DNA of 64,000 bases from Streptomyces antimycoticus (GTDB taxonomy: Bacteria; Actinomycetota; Actinomycetes; Streptomycetales; Streptomycetaceae), in contig NZ_BJHV01000001.1 of the NCBI RefSeq assembly GCF_005405925.1, forward strand, positions 8,494,001 through 8,558,000, read 5' to 3'. Shown in pieces: positions 53,033-61,277 of the stretch. The position numbers and the translations under genes were made by a program. Position 1 is the first letter of the stretch; each line of letters begins with the position of its first letter. Under the pieces are notes generated by a model that was not told the DNA's origin, made no database searches, and saw only the letters and a list, made by a program, of their open reading frames with translations.

Positions 53033-53791
53033 TCATCCCTTGGCTGTTTCGACCGTGGCGTATTCCCAGAGGTATGTGTCGAGAACTCGTCGGTAGTAGT
53101 TCTCGTCGCGGGTCCAGGCCATCTCCGGCACCAGAGCGTGCAGTTTGGCGGTGGACACCGGCTGGCTCACCGCGTCGCTGACGTAGGTGCGGACCGCCCG
53201 GACGCCCAGCTCCGCTTCGATATGGTCCACGAGCAGCTCGATGGGCACCGCCGTGCCGGAGGCGACGTTGACAACGGTGCGGCCGACGCCCGCGGTGAGC
53301 AGCCGGTCCATGGCCGTCACCAGGTCGGTCACATCGATGAGATCCCGCCGTGCGCCCCGGTAGAGCCGGACCGCGCCGGAGCGGACCTGTCGCACCATGG
53401 CCGGCACCAGCAGATGGGCCGGTTGCGCCGGACCGACGACATGGGCGAGCCGCAGCACGAGGTGGTCGATGGAGGACGCGGCCAGGACCGCTTCCAGCGC
53501 CAGGTTGTGCCTGCCGTAGGCGGTCGAGGGGAAGACGGGCCCGTCCTCCCGGCCGGCCTCCCCGGGCACCGCGTACATGGCCGACGACGCCGTGGAGAAG
53601 AACACCAGCTTCTCCCGGCGCCGCTCGCAGCGCCGCATCAGTGCGTACAGGCGCGCGGCCTCCCTGGCGAAGTCGGCTTCGGGGATTCCGGCGGCGAACG
53701 ACACCCCGAAGGCGGCCACCACCACTCCGGGATGGGACGCCGCGATGGGCGCGAGGTTCCTGGCGAGGAAGCCGCTTCCGATGATGTCCAT
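53033..53791 (-). CDS. NAD-dependent epimerase/dehydratase-like sugar reductase
   Basis: This 252-residue protein has a short Rossmann start MDIIGSGFLARNLAPIA (GxGxxA-like) and VFFSTASSAMY. The position of the YxxxK motif reads STAYGRHNLALE, so the catalytic Lys is replaced by Asn. Members of this SDR group reduce the 4-keto group of dTDP-4-keto-6-deoxysugars, but the missing Lys makes activity uncertain. It is paired with a TylF-type methyltransferase and divergent from a GT1, which suggests deoxysugar tailoring. ATG complement 53789-53791 after AGGAG. The promoter region carries the cluster motif. Confidence 0.75.
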   Translation of the reverse strand: MDIIGSGFLARNLAPIAASHPGVVVAAFGVSFAAGIPEADFAREAARLYALMRRCERRREKLVFFSTASSAMYAVPGEAGREDGPVFPSTAYGRHNLALEAVLAASSIDHLVLRLAHVVGPAQPAHLLVPAMVRQVRSGAVRLYRGARRDLIDVTDLVTAMDRLLTAGVGRTVVNVASGTAVPIELLVDHIEAELGVRAVRTYVSDAVSQPVSTAKLHALVPEMAWTRDENYYRRVLDTYLWEYATVETAKG

Positions 53792-53840
53792 GGGGCTCCT
53801 TCCTCACGGTGACCGCTTCCCGCTCACTGTTCCCAAGGGC

Positions 53841-53892
53841 GTTGACTCAAAGATACAGTGTGGTTGACTTTAGTCAACAACCACTCGATACT
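53841..53892. promoter_or_regulatory. Divergent promoter with best copy of the cluster motif
   Basis: GTTGACTTTAGTCAAC (53863-53878) has perfect 7-base arms around TT. Rightward, TTGACT (53864-53869) and GATACT (53887-53892) are 17 bases apart. Leftward, TTGACT (complement 53872-53877) is followed after 16 bases by TATCTT. A further half-like sequence TTGACTCAA starts at 53842. The palindrome could therefore control both the reductase and GT genes. Confidence 0.7.
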
Positions 53893-53910
53893 GAGACCCA
53901 GGGTGCCGCC

Positions 53911-55227
53911 GTGACTGAAGTCGCCGTTGCGAGAGGAACCTGGCGAGTGACAGAGAATCACCATGCGTCCGAGCCATCCCCGTCAGCCGTCGCGACCCCG
54001 CCCTCCGGCAGCGTCCGAGCGCCGGCCGGCAAGCGCGTCCTGTTCGTCCTCTGGGACGGCGGGGGCAATGTGGGGACGTCGCTGCTGTTCGTCCGCGACC
54101 TGATCGCCCGGAGGGCGGCGGTCACGGTGTTGAGCAACCCCTCCGTCAGGGACCGGGCCAAAGCCACCGGTGCGGCGTTCCGCGAGTTCCACCACTCCCC
54201 GGTCCATGACCCGCGCACACCGGAGGGCGACCTCCTGCGGATCGGCGAGGCCACTTCTCCCGCGCACGCCGCACAGTTGATCAGAGACCGGGTGATGTAC
54301 GGACCCGCGTCACAGATGTGCCAGGACGTGACCGACGCGGCTCGGGACACCCATGCGCAGGTGGTGGTGGCCGACTATGTGTTGCCCGGAGCGCTCATGG
54401 CGGCCGAGCACCTCGGACTGCCACGGATCGTGTTCATGAACGCGATCTATCCCATGTCCGTCGGCGAACCCTCGCACGAGACGATGCGCAACGGGCCCTT
54501 CGTTCCACTGTTCGAACGCATGACCGAGAAGGCGCTTCCGGAGTTGAACGATGTGCGGGCCCGCTGGGGGCTGGCGCCACTGAATGCCGCGAGGGACCAG
54601 TACACACGGGCGGACCGGTGCATGGTGGCGACCTTTCCCACGGCGGACCCGGCGGCGGACGCGGTCCCCGAGCGCGTCCATTACGTGGGTCCGGGTTTCG
54701 CGCCACCACAAGAGCGGGCGGAGGACACGGGTGATCCTCGCCGCGTTCTGATCAGCCTGTCGACCACACCGCATTCCGCTCAACCGAAGCTGGTGCGTTC
54801 GCTCCTGGAGGCCGCCGAGGGAATCGACGCCGCATTCCACTTCATCGGTGGAGTCGTCCAGGAAGAAGAACTGCCGGGAAATGTCAGCGCGTCGGGATAT
54901 CGGCCCATCGAGGAGCTGCTCCCTGAAAGCTCCGTCCTGGTGACGCTCGGCGGTCATGGCACCTTCGTACGGGGTCTGGCCTTCGGGGTCCCCATGCTGG
55001 TGCTCCCCTTCGAGCAGGACGCGTTCAACAACGCCCGCCGGGCCGCCGATCTGGGCGTGGGCCGTCACCTTCGACTCGATGCGTCCGTGGCCGCTCTCCG
55101 AGCGGAACTCCAGCGGCTGCTCACGGACGACAGCTACCGGTCGGCCGCGAAAGACGTCGCCGGCCGGATTCGCCGCGAATACCGGCCGGAGGCCGCCGCC
55201 CGGATCATCGCGGAACTGGTCGCCTGA
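53911..55227 (+). CDS. GT1 (macrolide-type) glycosyltransferase
   Basis: This 438-residue protein is a GT-B enzyme of the UDP-glycosyltransferase/MGT family: VLFVLWDGGGNVGTSLLFVR at the start of the acceptor domain, LISLSTTPHSAQ before the donor domain, and SVLVTLGGHGTFVRGLAFG followed by VPMLVLPFEQDAFNNARRA, the donor-sugar signature. The likely donor is the dTDP-deoxysugar made by RmlA/RmlB and the neighbouring reductase. Start at GTG 53911 is after the promoter; GTG 53947 after GAGAGG is an alternative. Base composition is slightly less GC-biased than block B. Confidence 0.9.
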   Translation: MTEVAVARGTWRVTENHHASEPSPSAVATPPSGSVRAPAGKRVLFVLWDGGGNVGTSLLFVRDLIARRAAVTVLSNPSVRDRAKATGAAFREFHHSPVHDPRTPEGDLLRIGEATSPAHAAQLIRDRVMYGPASQMCQDVTDAARDTHAQVVVADYVLPGALMAAEHLGLPRIVFMNAIYPMSVGEPSHETMRNGPFVPLFERMTEKALPELNDVRARWGLAPLNAARDQYTRADRCMVATFPTADPAADAVPERVHYVGPGFAPPQERAEDTGDPRRVLISLSTTPHSAQPKLVRSLLEAAEGIDAAFHFIGGVVQEEELPGNVSASGYRPIEELLPESSVLVTLGGHGTFVRGLAFGVPMLVLPFEQDAFNNARRAADLGVGRHLRLDASVAALRAELQRLLTDDSYRSAAKDVAGRIRREYRPEAAARIIAELVA

Positions 55228-55281
55228 GCCGAACTGGCCGCCTGGGCGAAACTGTTCATCTGAGCGGAATGTGTCGCCTGA

Positions 55282-56625
55282 TCAGTTCAGGAAGCAGCTC
55301 TGTGAGAGCGCGGTGTCGGGCGCCTGGTGGTTCACTCCGTCCGACGCCGCGCTCGTGCCGTCCGGCGCGGGCACACCGGATGCCCGGTAGCTGTCGTAGT
55401 CGCCCGGCCCGTAGAGGAACAGCAGGGGCGCCTTGGCGGGATCGGCGTTCTGCACCCTCATCCGGATGCGCTCCAGCTCACCCGCGATGATTTCCTCGCG
55501 GCGGCGCGGCGAGGACGACCGCTGGATCCGTGCCCTGAGGTCGGCCAGGAAACCCTGCCGCGCCAGGGTGTCGGGGGCGGAGCCGATGGCCGCGGAGGTC
55601 TCGCCGTCCGTCACCGAGGCCCAGTGCACCAGGGGCCGGCGCGCCCAGGAATCCGGCTGCAGATAGGGCAGCAACGCCGTGACCAGTTCGCCCGCCGACC
55701 AGCTCATCCGGTGGATCTTGTGGTTTCCCGGGTCGCGGGTGTTGAGGACGCTGAGCGTGAGAACGCCGCCGCCGTCCGCGGGGGCAGGGGCGTGGGCGAG
55801 CATCGCCAGCAGCCGCCCGATCGCGGTCACCTCACATATATAGGCGCCGTTCTCATTGGTCAGCGGAACGGCCTCCGGGCCGGTCTGGATGCGGCCGCGC
55901 CCGTCGAGCGGCGAGAGGTCGGCCAGGTGCTGACCGACCGAGAGCGTATTCGGCGTCGCGCAGAGCACCTGGCCCATCCCGGGGGTGGGCTGCGAGGCGT
56001 CCACGCGCCGGAGCGGGACACAGCCCGTTCCGAGGAACAGATCGATCAGCCGCCCCGTGGGCACGGACGGAATGACCGGACGCACCTCGCCGCGCAGCCG
56101 ATCCACGAAACGGTCGCCGAGCTTGCGGTAGTTGAGGGAGAAGTCGAACGCGAGCCGCCCGCCCACCGCGTGGTACAGGGCCAGCGCGGCGGGGGGCAGG
56201 AACTCCTCGGGGTGTGCGGTGATGTTGGAGTGCATGCGCCGCGCCGCCGCGCGCCCGATGCCGTGGACCATCTTGCCGTCGAAGATCGAGAGCGAGAAGG
56301 TCACCGAACCGGGCCCGGCTGTCGGCAGCGCCCGCAGCCGCTCGGCAACGGCCTGCGCGAAGCGCAGATCGGACTCTCCCTCCGCGCTGAGTCCCTCGGG
56401 CGGCGTGAGCAGCGTGCGCTCGCTGAAGGGGTCGTAAATCCCCGACCCGAACCAGGCGTTGGTCCCATCCGAGCAGAGCGGGACACCCACGGTAACGACG
56501 CAGGACCAGCCGGCGGAGACCGCGTCCGCGAGCGCCGCGGCGGTCGCCTCAGGGTCTCGCTCCGAGCCGATTGAGGGGAACGGGCCGACCGAAGCGGCCT
56601 CCGCCCCCGATTCCTGTTCCGACAC
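55282..56625 (-). CDS. Unrecognised 447-residue protein
   Basis: I do not recognise this protein. It has no signal peptide and no membrane segments. Segments that look conserved-like include RLAFDFSLNYRKLGDRFVDR, LIDLFLGTGCVPLRRV, NENGAYICEVTAIGRLLAML and VLTLSVLNTRDPGNHKIHRM. The C-terminus is SQSCFLN. Start chosen at GTG (complement 56623-56625) after a G6 tract; the frame is open to 56679 without a good ribosome site. Its promoter has the cluster motif, so it is probably co-regulated with the pathway. It could be a new enzyme or binding protein. Confidence 0.7.
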   Translation of the reverse strand: MSEQESGAEAASVGPFPSIGSERDPEATAAALADAVSAGWSCVVTVGVPLCSDGTNAWFGSGIYDPFSERTLLTPPEGLSAEGESDLRFAQAVAERLRALPTAGPGSVTFSLSIFDGKMVHGIGRAAARRMHSNITAHPEEFLPPAALALYHAVGGRLAFDFSLNYRKLGDRFVDRLRGEVRPVIPSVPTGRLIDLFLGTGCVPLRRVDASQPTPGMGQVLCATPNTLSVGQHLADLSPLDGRGRIQTGPEAVPLTNENGAYICEVTAIGRLLAMLAHAPAPADGGGVLTLSVLNTRDPGNHKIHRMSWSAGELVTALLPYLQPDSWARRPLVHWASVTDGETSAAIGSAPDTLARQGFLADLRARIQRSSSPRRREEIIAGELERIRMRVQNADPAKAPLLFLYGPGDYDSYRASGVPAPDGTSAASDGVNHQAPDTALSQSCFLN

Positions 56626-56706
56626 GCCCGCATCCCCCCTGCACCTTGGCGGACATCGAGAGGCCGCCTTCCGGAACACCGACGACGCTGGCAGGCGGAT
56701 GTGGCG

Positions 56707-56847
56707 ACTCTAGGCCCCTTGATTAACTAAAGTCAAGGTGCCTGAGGGGCGGCAGGCCCCTCGCCCGGGACCCCTCCCGGCGGTCCCGGATAATCTTCCG
56801 AGCAAACCGAACAAACGTTGACAATCACTATAGTCATCGCATCTTAT
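56707..56847. promoter_or_regulatory. Divergent promoter region with two cluster motifs
   Basis: On the minus strand TTGACT (complement 56731-56736) and TAGAGT (complement 56707-56712) are 18 bases apart, serving the unknown gene; the sequence reads TTGACTTTAGTTAATCAAG. On the plus strand TTGACA (56818-56823) is followed by the palindrome ACTATAGT (56827-56834), a variant of the motif, upstream of the aminotransferase. A -10 for this direction (near 56841-56847) is weak. Confidence 0.6.
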
Positions 56848-56958
56848 GGACTGAGTTGGGCCGGGTGGCAGCCGCCCGGCCGGCGGTGTCGGGAGCCGCA
56901 GGCGACCCGCGGCGCTCCGCACCCGCATCCGGTCATCGCCCACCGCCGAGAGGTCAGC

Positions 56959-58167
56959 ATGAAGGCCCTGTCCCGCCACGCCACAGCCATCCGCCCGTCG
57001 CCCACCCTGTCGCTGAACGCACGGCTCAACGAACGCGTCCGCGCGGGCGAGCGAGTGCTGAACCTGTGCGTCGGAGAGCCCGACTTCGCCATGCCGGAGG
57101 GCGGCCGCACCGCCGCGCTGCGCGCCCTCGCGGCGGGTGTCGACCGCTATACCGACGTCGCCGGGCTGCCCGAGTTGCGCGCCCGCATCCAGCGCAAGCT
57201 CCACGAGGAGAACGGCCTGGACGTCGGGCCGGACCAGATCGTGGTGTCGGCCGGGGCCAAGCACGCGCTGTACAACGCGTTCTTCGTGCTGTGCGAGGAG
57301 GGCGACGAGGTGATCGTCCCGGCTCCCTACTGGGTGACCTACCCCGAGCAGGTGCGGGCGGTGGGCGCGACTCCCGTGATCGTGCCCACCCACGCCGACA
57401 CCGGGTACAAGCTCACCGCCGCACGGCTCGAGGAGGCCGTCACCGCGCGCACCAAGGCCGTCGTCCTCAACAGCCCCGGCAACCCGACCGGCGCGACCTA
57501 CACCGAGCGTGAGCTGGCCGAACTCGCCGCGGTCGTCGAGCGGTACGACCTGTATGTGGTCGAGGACCTCATCTACGAGCACTTCTTCTACGAGGAGGGC
57601 ACCGCGCCCAGCATGACCGCGTTCCCCGCCCTCCGGGAGCGGACCGTGCTGGTCAACGGAGTGTCCAAGTCATGCGCCATGACGGGCTGGCGGGTCGGCT
57701 ACACGGTGGCGTCCCCCGCGATCAGCGCCCTCGTCCGGCGCATCCAGAGCCAGTCCACCTCGAACGTGGCCGCCGTCGCGCAGCATGCGGCGCTCGGCGC
57801 GCTCGACGACGTACCGTGGCGGCGGCTGGCCGGGTATCGGGAGCGGCGCGATATCGCCCACGCTCGGCTGACCGCGATCGACGGCATCGCATGCCCGCTG
57901 CCGACCGGGGCGTTCTACCTCTTCCCCGAGATCTCCCGCCTCCTCGGCGGCGACCACGGCGGACGGCCACTGGCCACGGCCGACGACTTCTGCGACCGGC
58001 TCCTGGAGACCACCGGCGTGGGCCTCGTCCCCGGGACCGCCTTCGGCGCCCCCGGACACGTCCGCATCACCTACGCGACGGACCCGGCGGTGGTCGCGGA
58101 GGGGCTGGAGCGGCTGGGGGCGTTCGCCCGCGAGATCCGTCGTACGGCCGTCGGTTCGCGGGTCTGA
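56959..58167 (+). CDS. Class I PLP aminotransferase (AspC-like)
   Basis: This 402-residue enzyme has NLCVGEPDFAMPEGG, NSPGNPTGATYTERELAEL (NPxN-type), the PLP Asp in VVEDLIYEHFFYE and the PLP lysine in NGVSKSCAMTGWRVGY. It belongs to the aspartate/aromatic aminotransferase group (fold type I). It may supply or use an amino acid precursor. Start chosen at ATG 56959, six bases after GAGAGG; the frame is open from 56818 but would overlap the promoter. Its promoter has a variant of the cluster motif. Confidence 0.9.
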   Translation: MKALSRHATAIRPSPTLSLNARLNERVRAGERVLNLCVGEPDFAMPEGGRTAALRALAAGVDRYTDVAGLPELRARIQRKLHEENGLDVGPDQIVVSAGAKHALYNAFFVLCEEGDEVIVPAPYWVTYPEQVRAVGATPVIVPTHADTGYKLTAARLEEAVTARTKAVVLNSPGNPTGATYTERELAELAAVVERYDLYVVEDLIYEHFFYEEGTAPSMTAFPALRERTVLVNGVSKSCAMTGWRVGYTVASPAISALVRRIQSQSTSNVAAVAQHAALGALDDVPWRRLAGYRERRDIAHARLTAIDGIACPLPTGAFYLFPEISRLLGGDHGGRPLATADDFCDRLLETTGVGLVPGTAFGAPGHVRITYATDPAVVAEGLERLGAFAREIRRTAVGSRV

Positions 58168-58249
58168 CCCACCGACCCGGGCCGTGCGACGCCGGGGCCG
58201 GGCGGCGCGGCACCGGCCGCCCGCGGCTGACGCCCGGCCCGGGGTGTGG

Positions 58250-58612
58250 TCACGCGGCCTGGAAGTGCGGGTTGTAGATGAGGCCGATCAGATCGCCGGT
58301 GGGGTTGCGCACGACCGCGACCTCGATGCCGCCGCCGACCTCGCGGCAGGACGAGCGGGACTCGCAGCCCGCGGCGAGCAACTGCGCCTCGACGTCGGAC
58401 ACGTCGTCCACGCCCCAGTAGACGATCGGGCCTTCGTCGGGGTCGCCGTCGGGGTCGAGCGCGAGTTCGTAGCCGCCGACGTCGTAGCCGACATAGAACG
58501 GCTCGTCGAAGTAGGGCTCATGACCGAGGGTCGAGTTCCACCAGAGCTTGGCGGCCTCCAGGTCGCGCGCCGGGTAGACAACCGTTCGAAGACCCAGAAA
58601 CTTCACACTCAC
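58250..58612 (-). CDS. VOC/glyoxalase-fold protein
   Basis: This 120-residue protein has the VOC pattern: LGLRTVVYPARDLEAAKLWW at the N-terminus and VAVVRNPTGDLIGLIYNPHF at the C-terminus. Metal residues for a dioxygenase or glyoxalase are not complete in a single domain. It may be a resistance or binding protein, as in bleomycin-type VOC proteins, or a metal-dependent isomerase. GTG start (complement 58610-58612) is seven bases after AAGGAG. It converges on the aminotransferase gene. Confidence 0.82.
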   Translation of the reverse strand: MSVKFLGLRTVVYPARDLEAAKLWWNSTLGHEPYFDEPFYVGYDVGGYELALDPDGDPDEGPIVYWGVDDVSDVEAQLLAAGCESRSSCREVGGGIEVAVVRNPTGDLIGLIYNPHFQAA

Positions 58613-59017
58613 CGGAATACTCCTTCGATCGATTCGGCCAGTCAATGTTCTGGCGGAGCGACGATAGCGTAAAACCGTTGGGGATCGGTACCGGAGAAAG
58701 CGCGGTCATCGCCCGATGGTGGCGTTACCCGCGATCTCGGCCTGCCGTAAATCGAGGTAATGTCGAGCGCCGCGGCCCCGGCTTTCCAAAGATTTGAACC
58801 TTCTTTCGGAAGCGGAACTTTCGATTCCACTAGGGTGCTGAGCAGGGCGGCAACCCAGGGAAGCCCTTTCTTGTCGGAGCACAGACATAACGCTGGAACG
58901 GCCCGGCCGGGTGCCGATCTTCTGTCGATCTCCAGTCGACATCCAAGACCTTGACATGGATTTTTATGTGATACAGACTCTGCCCTGTAGTTACGGGGGA
59001 CTACGGGGGAGGCTGGC
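58613..59017. other. Gene-free region with lower GC
   Basis: No credible gene is seen. A possible promoter is TTGACA (58951-58956) with TACAGA (58972-58977), only 15 bases apart, upstream of the methyltransferase; its spacing is short so confidence is low. The stretch is more AT-rich than average for the window, as is the 5' end of the next gene, which may mark different ancestry. Confidence 0.4.
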
Positions 59018-59035
59018 ATTCACGCTCTGGATGAG

Positions 59036-60037
59036 TTGGTCCGTGCCAGAAAGATTCTGGCCATGATCGAAGCCGCGGACGAGCTGGGGTTGCTCACGGA
59101 ACTCGCGCGAGAACCTCTGACTCCGACCGAGATCGCCGACCGGGCCAAGATTGACCGGACCATGGCATATAATTTCCTCACCGTTCTGGTATGGAATGGA
59201 ATTCTCACTCGGAATGGTGATCACTTCGCGCTCGACGAGGCCCTCCACACCGAGGTGACGAGCGGGGCGCTGCCCCTGCTGCGCATCGAGGGATGGGCCA
59301 CCCGAGACCATCTGAACGGCACCGGGATCGTCGCCGCGCTGCGCGGGCACCGTCGCCCGCCGGAGATCGACGACCGCTATGTGGGCGCGCTGGCCGAGGC
59401 CATGCTGCGCGGCGCCCGGGCCAGCGCACCGCACCTGGCCCGGCTGCCGCTGTGGCGCGACCGCGCCCACCTGGCCGACTTGGCGGGCGGCAGCGGTGGT
59501 TACGCCATCCTGCTGTGCCGGATGTATCCGCGTCTGAGAGCCACGGTGTACGACCGCCGGGAGATGCTGGAGCACACCGCCCGCGCGGTGGCGGACGCCG
59601 GGCTGGACGACCGGATCGCCCTGGAGCCATGGGAGTTGCGCGGCGACCCCGTCCCGGCGGGGCACGACTGCGCGCTGCTGTCACACGTCCTGCACCTGCT
59701 CGACGCCTCGGCGCGGGCGGAGCTGCTGGGCCGGGTCCGGGCGGCGTTGGCGGAGGGCGACCCGGTCGTGGTGCACGACTTCCTGCCCGGTACGGCAGCG
59801 GGTGCGCCGTCGCCGGAGGAGGCCGCCTCCGCGATCGACTGGCTGGCGAACGGCTCGGGCTTCCTGCCGGGCCCGGACGAGCTCGGCGCGGAGATGGCGA
59901 CCGCCGGAATCTCCGTGCGCGGTGTCACGCCGATCGCCGCCACCCGTACGGCCGTTGTGTCCGCGGCCTGCACGCTCGGCCTTCCGGGCCGCCATTCGAG
60001 CCCCAGCGGCTCCGCGGAACGGAAGGCCCGACGTTGA
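59036..60037 (+). CDS. SAM-dependent O-methyltransferase (two-domain, winged-helix type)
   Basis: This 333-residue protein has an N-terminal winged-helix dimerisation part (LLTELAREPLTPTEIADRAK) and a class I SAM fold: HLADLAGGSGGYAILL (motif I), ALLSHVLHLLDASARAELL and VVVHDFLPGT. The first standard start is TTG 59036. However, GGGGGAGG (59005-59012) precedes ATT 59018 by five bases, and the frame is open from 58991, so an ATT start giving IHALDELVRARK may be the real one. It could methylate a phenolic or carboxylic acceptor. Overlaps the next small gene by 4 bases. Confidence 0.86.
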   Translation: MVRARKILAMIEAADELGLLTELAREPLTPTEIADRAKIDRTMAYNFLTVLVWNGILTRNGDHFALDEALHTEVTSGALPLLRIEGWATRDHLNGTGIVAALRGHRRPPEIDDRYVGALAEAMLRGARASAPHLARLPLWRDRAHLADLAGGSGGYAILLCRMYPRLRATVYDRREMLEHTARAVADAGLDDRIALEPWELRGDPVPAGHDCALLSHVLHLLDASARAELLGRVRAALAEGDPVVVHDFLPGTAAGAPSPEEAASAIDWLANGSGFLPGPDELGAEMATAGISVRGVTPIAATRTAVVSAACTLGLPGRHSSPSGSAERKARR

Positions 60038-60252
60038 GCGACGTGACGAAAGAACTGGACGCCTCCAGAGAACTGGAGGCCGCCGAGGAATCGGACGCCC
60101 CCTGGGCCGGCCCGGACGCCCCTTGGGACAGCCCGGCCGCCGCCGAGTCCCCGGACGACTATCTGGAGAGGCTGCTGCGCAGCCTGGGCGACCGCCGATC
60201 CGAGCCGAGCCAGTGCGACGGCTTCGCCCTCTGCGGCGATTGGCCCTGGTAG
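60034..60252 (+). CDS. Small acidic protein ending CDGFALCGDWPW
   Basis: This 72-residue open frame starts at TTG 60034, overlapping the methyltransferase stop, eight bases after GGAAGG. It is strongly acidic for 50 residues (DASRELEAAEESDAPW), has a short amphipathic stretch DDYLERLLRSLGDRR and ends SQCDGFALCGDWPW with two Cys and a WPW end. The shape (acidic leader, Cys/aromatic tail) resembles a RiPP precursor, but no maturation enzyme of a known class is adjacent except the distant radical SAM genes. A small unannotated protein is equally possible. GTG 60043 is an alternative start. Confidence 0.6.
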   Translation: MSDVTKELDASRELEAAEESDAPWAGPDAPWDSPAAAESPDDYLERLLRSLGDRRSEPSQCDGFALCGDWPW

Positions 60253-60368
60253 CCCCTGGTAGCGGAGACGGGGGCGTGAGGAAAACACTCACGCCCCGTC
60301 GCAGCACCGCGAGTCCGACCCGGCTCGGTCGCGATCAAGAGTCCGGCGATCATAGGTAGTGGCACTCC

Positions 60369-61277
60369 ATGCGCGGCATCATTCTCGCCGGTGGTACCGG
60401 CTCACGGCTCTGGCCGATCACTAAAGCAGTGTCCAAGCAACTCATGCCCGTCTATGACAAGCCGATGGTCTATTATCCGCTGTCGACACTGGTCCTGGCC
60501 GGGATTCGAGAGATCCTGGTGATCAGCACACCGGAGGACCAGCCGGCCTTCCGGCGCCTGCTCGGCGATGGCTCCCAATGGGGACTCGAGCTCGCTTATG
60601 CGTCCCAGCCCAAACCCGAAGGGCTGGCTCAGGCGTTCATTCTCGGCGAGGAATTCATTGGAGAGCGGTCCGTGGCCCTGATCCTGGGCGACAATATTTT
60701 TCACGGCACCGGACTGGGAACGCAGCTACGGAACCATACCTGCGTCCAGGGTGCCCGGGTGTTCGCCTATCCGGTTTCCGACCCCAGAGCATATGGCGTG
60801 GTCGACTTCGATGGCGAGGGCAAGGTCCGTTCCATCGAGGAGAAACCGGCCCAACCCAAGTCCCGTTACGCCGTTCCGGGGCTGTATTTCTATGACAATC
60901 GAGTCGTGAAGATCGCCAAGGAATTGAGGCCCAGTGTCCGTGGTGAGCTGGAAATCACCGGAGTGAATTCAGCCTATCTGGACCAGGGCGATCTGCGGGT
61001 CACGGTGCTGGACCGGGGCACCGCATGGCTGGACACGGGCACCTTCGGGTCGTTGGTCGAGGCCGCCGAGTTCGTCCGGGTGCTGGAGCAGCGCCAGGGC
61101 CTGAAGGTGGGGTGTGTGGAGGAGGCGGCCTGGCGGACCGGGTTCATCGACGCCACTCAAGTCCGGAAGCTGGCGGAGCCACTGGTCAAGAGCGGCTACG
61201 GCACCTATCTCCTGGATCTGCTGGACGCGGAGGATGAGTACGCGGCCCTGAGCCCCGAGCCGCGTGGCGGCGATTGA
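60369..61277 (+). CDS. rmlA: Glucose-1-phosphate thymidylyltransferase
   Basis: This 302-residue enzyme has the nucleotide-binding signature [38 protein letters not shown] and LGDNIFHG. It makes dTDP-glucose for RmlB (25678-26667). Standard family length is about 290-300. Third codon positions are clearly more A/T-rich than in blocks A and B, suggesting a separate origin. The last few codons run into a remnant of an ABC-permease gene read on the other strand, so the 3' end lies at a recombination junction. No clear ribosome site precedes ATG 60369. Confidence 0.95.
   Translation: MRGIILAGGTGSRLWPITKAVSKQLMPVYDKPMVYYPLSTLVLAGIREILVISTPEDQPAFRRLLGDGSQWGLELAYASQPKPEGLAQAFILGEEFIGERSVALILGDNIFHGTGLGTQLRNHTCVQGARVFAYPVSDPRAYGVVDFDGEGKVRSIEEKPAQPKSRYAVPGLYFYDNRVVKIAKELRPSVRGELEITGVNSAYLDQGDLRVTVLDRGTAWLDTGTFGSLVEAAEFVRVLEQRQGLKVGCVEEAAWRTGFIDATQVRKLAEPLVKSGYGTYLLDLLDAEDEYAALSPEPRGGD

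Noticed and set aside
55282..56625. Isochorismate/salicylate synthase for the unknown protein
   Set aside because: Length is similar, but I cannot find the conserved chorismate-binding motifs, so the assignment is not supported.
60034..60252. Lasso-peptide precursor
   Set aside because: No RiPP recognition element, transglutaminase-like protease or asparagine-synthetase-like cyclase is nearby; only the precursor-like shape remains.
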